Assembly: GCA_021773795.1 (NCBI GenBank)
Contig: JAJFJT010000028.1
Span: 25,204-89,203 of the forward strand
DNA: 64,000 nt
Source of the DNA: Gammaproteobacteria bacterium
GTDB taxonomy: Bacteria > Pseudomonadota > Gammaproteobacteria > HK1
Direction: 5' to 3'
Numbering within the stretch: the stretch's first letter is position 1; each line of letters begins with the position of its first letter. Below are positions 29,018-36,182 of this stretch, in pieces. Made by a program: the position numbers and the translations under genes. The notes beneath the pieces are model-generated. The model worked only from the letters and a program-made list of their open reading frames with translations, was not told the DNA's origin and searched no databases.

Positions 29018-29977
29018 ATGTGTACCCCTATATTTCGTGCCATCGCACTGACACTGGCACTTGTCGTCTCGATTGCCGTTCCGGCAGCCGAGGAAATCCT
29101 TATTGGCACAGGCCATGCGGCCGGTTCCAACCACGCCCTCGGTCGCGCCATCTGCCGACTGGTCAATCTTCAGAAAAGTGGCCTGAGCTGTCGCGCAATA
29201 CCCACCACCGGCCCCTTGTTCAACCTCAGTGCCGTCCGGGATGGCGCACTGGAGTTCGCCATTGTTTCATCCGAGTGGCAGTTTCATGCCCACCACCATA
29301 GTGGCCCGTTCCGCTACACCGATGGCAATTTTAATAATTTGCGAGCGCTATTTTCTGCCCACCCCAGCAGCCTTGCCCTGGTGGCAACACGGAACACCGG
29401 CATAAAGGAACTCAACGATCTCAATGGTGGCCGTGTAAATATCGGCAATCCCGGCTCGCTGGAGCGCGCTACCATGGATATGGTGATGGCCGCCCGTGGC
29501 TGGAGTAAAAAGAATTTCTCACTCGCCGAGGAGCTACCCGCCAGTCAGCAATCCCTCACCCTGTGCCACAAAAAAATACAGGTAGCAGCTTACGTGCGGG
29601 CTCATCCCGATCGGGCGGTAATGAAAACGCTCCGGCTTTGTGACGCACATCTGGTCAATGTCAGTGGGCCCGCTATTAACGACCTGCTTAAAACCCGCCC
29701 TTATCTGACCGCCACGGAGATTTCGCAAGGTACCTACGGCCCCGTCTCCCGAGCCGTCCGCAGCTTTGGAACACGTGCAACCTTGATCACCTCGTCAGAA
29801 GTGAGTACCGAGACTGCGGGGGCCCTGGTCTCTGCAGCTTTCTCTAATCTGCGGCGCCTACGCAAAATGCACCCCGCCTTCAGGGAGCTGGATGCCAGCA
29901 CCATGGCAAAAGACACCTTGAGCGCACCCTTGCACGAAGGGGCTCAACACCACTTTCAGCAACACCACATCCGCTAG
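29018..29977 (+). CDS. TAXI-family TRAP substrate-binding protein 2 (divergent paralogue)
   Basis: The 319-residue protein aligns along its full length with the protein encoded upstream: signal peptide ending near VPAAEE, IGTGHAAGSNHALGRAICRL, LSAVRDGALEFAIVSSEWQ, VNIGNPGSLERATMD, and a closing LSAPLHEGA. The glycine-rich ligand loop GTGGVTGVYYPTGG of paralogue 1 is changed to GTGHAAGSNHALGR, so its specificity probably differs or binding is impaired. It arose by tandem duplication. A fold-back element begins directly after its stop codon and separates it from the permease gene. Confidence 0.87.
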   Translation: MCTPIFRAIALTLALVVSIAVPAAEEILIGTGHAAGSNHALGRAICRLVNLQKSGLSCRAIPTTGPLFNLSAVRDGALEFAIVSSEWQFHAHHHSGPFRYTDGNFNNLRALFSAHPSSLALVATRNTGIKELNDLNGGRVNIGNPGSLERATMDMVMAARGWSKKNFSLAEELPASQQSLTLCHKKIQVAAYVRAHPDRAVMKTLRLCDAHLVNVSGPAINDLLKTRPYLTATEISQGTYGPVSRAVRSFGTRATLITSSEVSTETAGALVSAAFSNLRRLRKMHPAFRELDASTMAKDTLSAPLHEGAQHHFQQHHIR

Positions 29978-30136
29978 GAGCCTGTCGGACTTAGGCGATC
30001 GTAGCGAGGGGAAGCTATTTTGAGACAGATTTTTCGGTCATTTGAGGATAATAGTCAGTCTATTAGACGAAAAGGAGCGAGAAATATGGCCAAAATAGCT
30101 TTTCCACAGCAGAGCAGTCCTAAGTCCGACAAGCTC
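29978..30136. mobile_element. Fold-back element type C (MITE-like)
   Basis: A 159-bp element bounded by GAGCCTGTCGGACTTAGG and CCTAAGTCCGACAAGCTC (17 of 18 pair). AATAGTCAGTCTATT at 30050-30064 is centred on the exact midpoint 30057 and matches the centre of the type B element except for one base. It begins one base after the stop codon of the second binding protein and ends about 25 bp before the permease ATG, so it interrupts the transporter operon. Confidence 0.87.
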
Positions 30137-30160
30137 ATAGCACTATGGAGTTAAGCGCCG

Positions 30161-32749
30161 ATGAATAATAACGACACCACACAGGCATCCCGTGAAGAAC
30201 TGGAGGAAATGATTGCCCAGTCTGATACCGGTGCGCGTAGCCCGCTCGGGCTTGCCGGCAAGATCCTCATCGGCGTACCCCTGATCTGGTCGCTATTCCA
30301 GCTCTGGTACGCCTCGCCCCTGCCTTTTTTGTTGCATTTCGGCATACTCAATGATACCGAAGCGCGGGCCATTCACCTGGCCTTCGCAATCTTTCTGGCC
30401 TTTGCTGCCTACCCGGCGTTGAAGAGTTCTCCGCGCGACCACATCCCGATACAGGACTGGATCTTTGCCCTTGTGGGCGCCTTTGCCGCCGCCTATCTCT
30501 ACACCGCTTATGAAGCCCTCGCCGAGCGTCCCGGCGCACCCATTACCTTCGACTTGATCGTGGCAGCGTGCGGCATGGTACTACTGCTGGAGGCAACCCG
30601 GCGGGCGCTGGGGCCGCCACTGATGGTGGTCTGCGCGGTATTCCTGATCTACACCTTTTTTGGCGCCTACATGCCCGATGTAATCGCCCACAAAGGGGCC
30701 AGTCTCTCTAAGACCATGTCTCATCAGTGGCTTGGCACCGAAGGTGTCTTTGGCGTTGCCCTCGGCGTCTCCACCAGCTTCGTCTTTCTATTCGTGCTCT
30801 TTGGTTCGTTACTGGACAAGGCGGGTGCGGGCAATTATTTCATTAAAGTTGCCTTTTCGCTGCTCGGCCACATGCGCGGCGGCCCCGCCAAGGCGGCCGT
30901 GGTGTCCTCGGGTTTGAGCGGCCTCATCTCCGGCTCCTCCATTGCCAATGTGGTCACCACCGGCACTTTCACTATCCCGCTGATGAAACGGGTGGGCTTT
31001 CCCGGCACCAAGGCCGGCGCGGTAGAGGTAGCCGCCTCCACCAATGGCCAGCTCACTCCGCCCATCATGGGTGCTGCAGCCTTCCTGATGGTTGAATACG
31101 TGGGGGTCTCCTACGTTGAGGTCATTAAGGCGGCGATTCTGCCAGCACTCATTTCCTATATTGCGCTGGTCTACATCGTTCATCTGGAAGCCCTGAAGGC
31201 CAATATGCAGGGTCTGCCCAGGCGCCACGAACGCACCTTCGCTCAAAGCCTGTTTGCCTATAGCACCACCTTCATCGGCGTGGCGATCGTCACCGCCCTG
31301 GTCTACTACGGCATCGGCTGGGCCAAGGAAGCCTTTGGCGATGCAGCAATCTGGATCGTTGGCATCAGCGTGCTGGTCTCCTACGTGGGGCTGCTGTGGT
31401 ACGCCGCACACTTTCCGGAACTGGAGATGGATGATCCCAATTCAGCGGTACTGGAACTGCCCGAGGTCGGACCCACGGTCAAATCCGGTCTGTATTTCCT
31501 GCTGCCGGTGGTGATCCTGGTGTGGTGCCTGACCGTGGAGCGCTTTTCCCCCGGACTCTCCGCTTTCTGGGCTACGGTCTTCATGATTTTTATTCTCCTG
31601 ACCCACCGTCCCGTGCTTGCCCATTTTCGGGCTCAGGGCGGGGTATCCAATGCTGCCCGACAGGGTGGGCAGGATCTGTTTGACGGCCTGGTTGCCGGCG
31701 CACGCAATATGATTGGTATTGGTGTAGCCACGGCTGCCGCCGGCATCGTCGTGGGCACGGTCACCCTTACCGGTATCGGACTGGTGATGACCGAATTTGT
31801 CGAGTTCATCTCCGGCGGCAACATCATGCTGATGCTCGGCTTCACCGCCATCATCAGCCTGATCCTGGGCATGGGCTTGCCCACCACCGCTAACTACATC
31901 GTGGTGTCCACCCTGATGGCTCCGGTGATCGTTACCCTCGGAGCCCAAAGCGGGCTCATCGTTCCCCTGCTCGCGGTACATCTGTTCGTGTTCTATTTCG
32001 GTATCCTCGCCGACGATACACCGCCCGTAGGTCTGGCCGCTTTTGCCGCTGCCGCCATCGCCCAGAGTGATCCGATTCGCACCGGCATCCAGGGATTTAC
32101 CTACGATATCCGTACCGCCATTCTACCTTTCCTGTTCATCTTCAATACCCAGTTACTACTCATGGGTATCGGCAGCTGGTTCGAGCTACTGGTTACCATT
32201 GCCAGTGCGGTGACCGCCATGCTTATCTTCGCCGCTGCCACCCAGGGCTACTGGCTGGTGCGTAGCCGTTGGTGGGAAACCGCTGCCTTGCTGCTCATCG
32301 CCTTCACCCTATTTCGACCCGGCTTCTGGTGGGACAAGGTGTACCCACCGATGGAATCGGTCGCGGCAACACAGATCGAGGAAGTCGCCGGGAAGCTGCC
32401 CGACGGGCTAGCGCTACGCATGGTGGCCGAAGGGGAGACCCTGGATGGTGACAAGGTTCGTAAAACGGTACTCCTCAGCCTGCAGCCAGGTACCGGCGGC
32501 AAAGAACGACTTGCCCAGGCCGGATTGGAAATGCGCACGGAAAATGGTCGGATGTTCGTAGATAACCTGGTGTTTGGCAGTGCCGCTGAAAAGGCCGGGC
32601 TCGACTTTGACTGGGAAATCCATAGTGTCGAGAAAAACGTAGATCGCCTACCTAAACAGCTGATGTTCATCCCCACCTTACTACTCCTTGCCGGCGTTGG
32701 TGCCATGCAACTCGGAAGACGTCGTAAACAGGCTGCTGTAAGCGCCTAG
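30161..32749 (+). CDS. Fused TRAP transporter permease (4TM/12TM) with DUF3394 domain
   Basis: The 862-residue inner-membrane protein fuses the small and large TRAP permease units, as usual in TAXI systems. Many membrane helices are evident. Large-subunit motifs include GLSGLISGSSIANVVTTG, STNGQLTPPIMGAAAFLMVE and ILGMGLPTTANYIVVSTLM. The last 150 residues form a soluble DUF3394-like region (PDZ-like segment DNLVFGSAAEKAGLDF) ending with one more helix and a basic tail. It uses ion gradients to import the ligand presented by the TAXI binding proteins. The ATG is preceded by GGAG. Confidence 0.93.
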   Translation: MNNNDTTQASREELEEMIAQSDTGARSPLGLAGKILIGVPLIWSLFQLWYASPLPFLLHFGILNDTEARAIHLAFAIFLAFAAYPALKSSPRDHIPIQDWIFALVGAFAAAYLYTAYEALAERPGAPITFDLIVAACGMVLLLEATRRALGPPLMVVCAVFLIYTFFGAYMPDVIAHKGASLSKTMSHQWLGTEGVFGVALGVSTSFVFLFVLFGSLLDKAGAGNYFIKVAFSLLGHMRGGPAKAAVVSSGLSGLISGSSIANVVTTGTFTIPLMKRVGFPGTKAGAVEVAASTNGQLTPPIMGAAAFLMVEYVGVSYVEVIKAAILPALISYIALVYIVHLEALKANMQGLPRRHERTFAQSLFAYSTTFIGVAIVTALVYYGIGWAKEAFGDAAIWIVGISVLVSYVGLLWYAAHFPELEMDDPNSAVLELPEVGPTVKSGLYFLLPVVILVWCLTVERFSPGLSAFWATVFMIFILLTHRPVLAHFRAQGGVSNAARQGGQDLFDGLVAGARNMIGIGVATAAAGIVVGTVTLTGIGLVMTEFVEFISGGNIMLMLGFTAIISLILGMGLPTTANYIVVSTLMAPVIVTLGAQSGLIVPLLAVHLFVFYFGILADDTPPVGLAAFAAAAIAQSDPIRTGIQGFTYDIRTAILPFLFIFNTQLLLMGIGSWFELLVTIASAVTAMLIFAAATQGYWLVRSRWWETAALLLIAFTLFRPGFWWDKVYPPMESVAATQIEEVAGKLPDGLALRMVAEGETLDGDKVRKTVLLSLQPGTGGKERLAQAGLEMRTENGRMFVDNLVFGSAAEKAGLDFDWEIHSVEKNVDRLPKQLMFIPTLLLLAGVGAMQLGRRRKQAAVSA

Positions 32750-32769
32750 CAGAAAAAAAGGAATACACC

Positions 32770-33225
32770 ATGTTCAAGAAAGTCCTCTATCCCATCGACG
32801 TATCCGAAGGTGGCCTCTGCCGCGATGCCCTGGACGAGGTGGTGGAAGAAGTACACAAATGGGGTGCCACCCTCTATCTCATCTATGTGCTACCCGGGTT
32901 TAACATGCCGCTGGTGGCCAGCTTTTTTCCCAAGGATGCGGAAAAGAAAGCCCGTGCGACCGCCAAGACACAACTGGAAGCATATATACAGGAGCATATC
33001 CCCGAGGGACTGCCAGTGGAGCCAGTACTGCGTCAGGGCACAGCTTATGAAGAGATTCTGGCCGAATCCCGGAAGCAGGACATCGATCTCATTATCATCC
33101 CTGGGCAGGATCACCCGTCTATGGAGAAGTGGCTGTTGGGAACGACCACCTCAAAAGTGGTTCGCCATGCCCGCTGCTCAGTGCTGGTACTGAGGCACTG
33201 CGGAGAGCGCAACAAAGACACGTAG
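32770..33225 (+). CDS. Universal stress protein (UspA family)
   Basis: The 151-residue alpha/beta protein has the Usp fold: MFKKVLYPIDVSEGG at the N-terminus and WLLGTTTSKVVRHARCSVLVL at the C-terminus. The usual ATP-binding G-x2-G-x9-G(S/T) is altered to IPGQDHPSMEKWLLGTT, so one glycine is missing and nucleotide binding may be lost or changed. Usp genes next to TRAP permeases can act as transport regulators (TeaD in Halomonas is the known case). It lies 20 bp after the permease and is probably cotranscribed. Confidence 0.9.
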   Translation: MFKKVLYPIDVSEGGLCRDALDEVVEEVHKWGATLYLIYVLPGFNMPLVASFFPKDAEKKARATAKTQLEAYIQEHIPEGLPVEPVLRQGTAYEEILAESRKQDIDLIIIPGQDHPSMEKWLLGTTTSKVVRHARCSVLVLRHCGERNKDT

Positions 33226-33298
33226 GGGGCAGCCCATGGCTGCCTTCCCGTCCGCCTGATAGCAATGGTTGCCGCAAGAACGCACGGCGAGAGCGGCT

Positions 33299-33346
33299 TT
33301 GGCCAGGAAGGGCCTTATATCGTGGAGCACAGGACGTGCGAGGGCA
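33299..33346 (+). repeat. PE palindromic element, copy g (usp-aminotransferase gap)
   Basis: A forward, partly decayed copy (GGCCTTATATCGTGGAGCACAGG onward). The inner GCAC/GTGC stem and GAG tail are kept but the outer stem is lost. A reverse-oriented trace ending TCCGACATAACGG follows at about 33375-33395, giving an inverted pair like copies c and d. A GC-rich 7-bp hairpin (GGCAGCC-CAT-GGCTGCC) lies just after the usp stop. Confidence 0.6.
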
Positions 33347-33407
33347 TCCCGTGGCCGCCTTCCGCATCCGGCTCCGCTACCCCCTCCGACATAACGGACC
33401 TGTCGCC

Positions 33408-34736
33408 ATGAACCACCTCTTCCATCGCCACTGCCACTCTACCCTGCCCATCGCCACCGGCGGCGAAGGTCCCTACGTCTTCGACGAGACCGGAAAACGC
33501 TACCTGGACGCCTGTGGTGGCGCCGCAGTCTGTTGCCTCGGCTACGGCCATCCCGCGGTGCGTGAGGCCATACATAAACAGACGGAAAAACTCGCCTATA
33601 TACATTCCTCCTTTTTCACCACGGAAGCAGCCGAAGCACTCGGGGATAAACTTGCTGCGGCGGCCCCACCGGGCATTGAACGCAGCTATCTCGTCACCGG
33701 GGGCTCCGAGGCGGTGGAGGCCGCCCTCAAGCTGGCGCGTCAGTATTTCCTTGAACGCGGCGAACCCCAGCGACGCCACTTCATAGCCCGCCGCCAGAGC
33801 TATCACGGCAACACTCTGGGGGCACTGGCAGTCGGTGGCAATGCCTGGCGGCGCGAGGCCTTTCAACCGTTGTTGGTAGAAAGCCACCACATTGCGCCCT
33901 GCTACGCCTATCGTGACCAACACGCGGATGAAAACGAGACCGCCTATGGCCTGCGCGTAGCCAACGAACTGGAAGCCAAAATTGAAGCCCTTGGCGCCGA
34001 AACCGTCATCGGCTTTATCGCCGAACCCGTAGTGGGCGCCACCGCCGGTGCAGTGTCCCCCGTGCCCGGCTACTTCAAACGCATCCGCGAGATCTGCGAT
34101 CGCCACGGTATCCTGCTGATACTGGACGAAGTGATGTGTGGCATGGGGCGTACCGGCAGCCTGTTCGCCTGCGAGCAGGAAGACATCGTTCCCGACCTCA
34201 TAACGGTCGCCAAGGGTCTCGGTGCCGGCTATCAACCCATCGGCGCATTGTTGGCGAGCGATGAAATCTACCGTACCGTGCGCGACGGCAGTGGCTTCTT
34301 TCAGCATGGCCACACCTACATGGGCCACGCCACCGCCTGCGCCGCGTCGCTCGCAGTGCTGGAAACCATCGAGAAAGAAGGATTACTCGAGCAGGTCCGG
34401 TTGCATGGCCGACAACTCCGTGCAGCCCTGCATGACCGCTTCGACGCACACCCCCACATCGGTGATATTCGTGGCCGCGGGCTGTTTCTCGGCCTGGAAC
34501 TGGTGGCCAATCGTGAAACCAAAACACCATTTGACCCCGCCCTCGGACTCCATCGGGCAGTAAAAAAAGAGGCCATGGCCCACGGACTCATGATCTACCC
34601 CATGGGTGGCACTATCGATGGCCAACACGGTGACCATATCCTGTTGGCACCGCCCTTTATTATCGAGGAATCACATATAGGAGAAATGGTTGAAAAACTG
34701 GCTGAGGCGGTTGATACGACCACTTTAGCTTATTAA
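33408..34736 (+). CDS. Class III PLP-dependent aminotransferase
   Basis: The start at 33408 (MNHLFHRHCHSTLPIATGG) gives 442 residues, the usual length of the omega-amino-acid aminotransferase family. Typical segments are GGSEAVEAALKLARQ, RRQSYHGNTLGALAVGG, the PLP-aspartate region LILDEVMCGMGRTG, and the Schiff-base lysine in ITVAKGLGAGYQPIGA. The substrate cannot be told from sequence. The context (TAXI transporter, glutamate dehydrogenase) suggests it deaminates an imported amine or amino acid onto 2-oxoglutarate or pyruvate. An open frame continues upstream through PE copy g but is not used as the start. Confidence 0.9.
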   Translation: MNHLFHRHCHSTLPIATGGEGPYVFDETGKRYLDACGGAAVCCLGYGHPAVREAIHKQTEKLAYIHSSFFTTEAAEALGDKLAAAAPPGIERSYLVTGGSEAVEAALKLARQYFLERGEPQRRHFIARRQSYHGNTLGALAVGGNAWRREAFQPLLVESHHIAPCYAYRDQHADENETAYGLRVANELEAKIEALGAETVIGFIAEPVVGATAGAVSPVPGYFKRIREICDRHGILLILDEVMCGMGRTGSLFACEQEDIVPDLITVAKGLGAGYQPIGALLASDEIYRTVRDGSGFFQHGHTYMGHATACAASLAVLETIEKEGLLEQVRLHGRQLRAALHDRFDAHPHIGDIRGRGLFLGLELVANRETKTPFDPALGLHRAVKKEAMAHGLMIYPMGGTIDGQHGDHILLAPPFIIEESHIGEMVEKLAEAVDTTTLAY

Positions 34737-34897
34737 ATCCCTCGGGCTTTTTTACAAATACAGCTATGGATGCTTCGCCCGTTTAACTCACCGCCTTTCG
34801 AGTCCTGGCACAGGGCCCCCAAAAAACCCCGGAAACAACCCCAGTGTTGCGCAAAAGCAACACTTCGCGCAGCCTGTCTCTTTTTTCGCACAAAATG

Positions 34898-34927
34898 TTG
34901 CAAACAGCGTATTGCCTCTGCCATACT
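34898..34927 (+). promoter_or_regulatory. Putative promoter of porin 1
   Basis: TTGCAA (34898-34903) and CATACT (34922-34927) are separated by 18 bp. The rest of the 302-bp gap between the aminotransferase and the porin has no gene I can support. The predicted transcript has a leader of about 105 bases that carries the palindrome at 34964 and ends in the same 14 bases before ATG as the second porin (GGTAGTTTCCAATG). Confidence 0.45.
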
Positions 34928-34963
34928 CCGTTCAGCTCTCTCTATTGTTGCGATGGAGAACAG

Positions 34964-34973
34964 CTTCGCGAAG
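34964..34973. promoter_or_regulatory. Conserved palindrome in the porin 1 leader
   Basis: CTTCGCGAAG is a perfect 10-bp palindrome 65 bp before the porin start and about 30 bp after the predicted transcription start. The same palindrome lies 64 bp before the second porin while the surrounding leader has diverged. It may be an operator or an RNA hairpin. Confidence 0.5.
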
Positions 34974-35038
34974 CACCCTCTTGGGCATCAACTGATACTT
35001 GAGAGGAAACAATAAACTTTATACAGAGGTAGTTTCCA

Positions 35039-36091
35039 ATGAAGAAAAAGGCACTTGCTATTGCTATAGCCGCCGCCCTGACTGCGCCCATGGCGGCCCA
35101 TGCCGTCAAGATGAAGGTCTCCGGCCAGATAAATAAGGCTCTGATGTATGCCGATGACGGCACCTTCTCCCAAACCCAGATCGTTGATAACGACAACTCC
35201 TCCACCCGCATCCGCTTCACCGGCAGCGAGGACATGGGCAACGGCATCACTGCCGGCTTCGCCCTTGAGGTTCAGGAACAGTCCAACCCGTCCAACGACG
35301 TCACCATGAAGCAGACTGGTGATATCGGTGATAACGGCGACGGCACTGTCCCGTTCTTTGAGCGTCGCGCCGCTGTGTACTTCAAGGGTGGCTTCGGTCG
35401 CGTCCTGCTGGGTCAGTACCAGGTAGCCGCTGATGGCGCCGTGGAAAAAGATCTCTCCGGCACCTCCCTGGCTGACTACGGCAGCCGTCAGGCCGTTGGT
35501 GGTGATATCGCCTATCGTGTCGGCGCTGCCGGCATCGGTGACATCGAAGCCAACTACAACAACTTCGATGGCCTTAGCCGTCGCGACGTCCTGCGCTACG
35601 ATACACCCAAGATTGGCCCCGGAATTGTTGGTGCGGTTTCTGGTGGTGCTGACTTCTGGGACGCCGCTGTGCACGTTAAAACCTCCTTCGCTGGTGGCAA
35701 ATTTGCAGCCGGTGCTGCCTATACCAGCCAGCCCGCGCGCGACACCACGGGCCTGTCTGCTTCCTTCCTCTTCTCCCAGGGCACCAGCATCACCGCCCAT
35801 TGGGCCGAGCAGGATAATGATGGTGTAGGCTCACGTGACCCGGACGTCTATGGCATCAAGCTTGGCCACAAGTTTGGTAAAAACGCCGTCTCCGTCAGCT
35901 ACTCCGAGGCATCTAATGTCGCGGCAGCGGGTCGGGACGCCGAGGTCATCAGCCTGGCTTGGGTGCACAAGCTGAAGAAGCCCAAGGTTGAGCTCTATGC
36001 CCTGTATCGTAACTGGGAACTCAATGGTGCCGGTACTGCCGGTGCTGATGAAATCGACATCGTCATGGTCGGTTCCCGGATCAAGTTCTAA
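35039..36091 (+). CDS. Outer membrane porin 1 (Gram-negative general porin type)
   Basis: The 350-residue protein has a clear signal peptide (MKKKALAIAIAAALTAPMAAHA), then a porin start KMKVSGQINKALMYADDG with alternating beta-strand pattern, conserved FTGSEDMGNGITAGFALEVQ and RAAVYFKGGFGRVLLGQYQ segments, and a terminal aromatic (SRIKF) typical of BAM-inserted barrels. It is closely related to the porin at 38437, sharing nearly the same N-terminal 130 residues and C-terminal 70. A strong hairpin terminator follows. It is convergent with the TPR-methyltransferase gene. Confidence 0.93.
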   Translation: MKKKALAIAIAAALTAPMAAHAVKMKVSGQINKALMYADDGTFSQTQIVDNDNSSTRIRFTGSEDMGNGITAGFALEVQEQSNPSNDVTMKQTGDIGDNGDGTVPFFERRAAVYFKGGFGRVLLGQYQVAADGAVEKDLSGTSLADYGSRQAVGGDIAYRVGAAGIGDIEANYNNFDGLSRRDVLRYDTPKIGPGIVGAVSGGADFWDAAVHVKTSFAGGKFAAGAAYTSQPARDTTGLSASFLFSQGTSITAHWAEQDNDGVGSRDPDVYGIKLGHKFGKNAVSVSYSEASNVAAAGRDAEVISLAWVHKLKKPKVELYALYRNWELNGAGTAGADEIDIVMVGSRIKF

Positions 36092-36111
36092 GCAAACTTA
36101 GAACCTGTTCT

Positions 36112-36149
36112 AAAAAAGCCGCTGCCCCACAAGGGCAGCGGCTTTTTTT
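36112..36149. terminator. Rho-independent terminator of porin 1, probably bidirectional
   Basis: AAAAAAGCCGCTGCCC, loop CACAA, GGGCAGCGGCTTTTTTT: a long GC stem flanked by A and T runs on both sides. It can end both the porin transcript and the convergent TPR-methyltransferase transcript. The same hairpin is repeated after porin 2 at 39540-39577. Confidence 0.92.
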
Positions 36150-36182
36150 ATGCACAGTCGGTACCCGCCGAAATGCACTCCA

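Noticed and set aside
33228..33244. GC hairpin after the usp gene as a terminator
   Set aside because: The stem is good but no T run follows, so it was mentioned with PE copy g and not called a terminator.
33315..34328. Long open frame on the minus strand opposite the aminotransferase (337 codons)
   Set aside because: The plus-strand gene has family motifs throughout; the opposite frame is a GC-rich shadow without recognisable domains. The same holds for long frames opposite bamB, valS and the TRAP permease.
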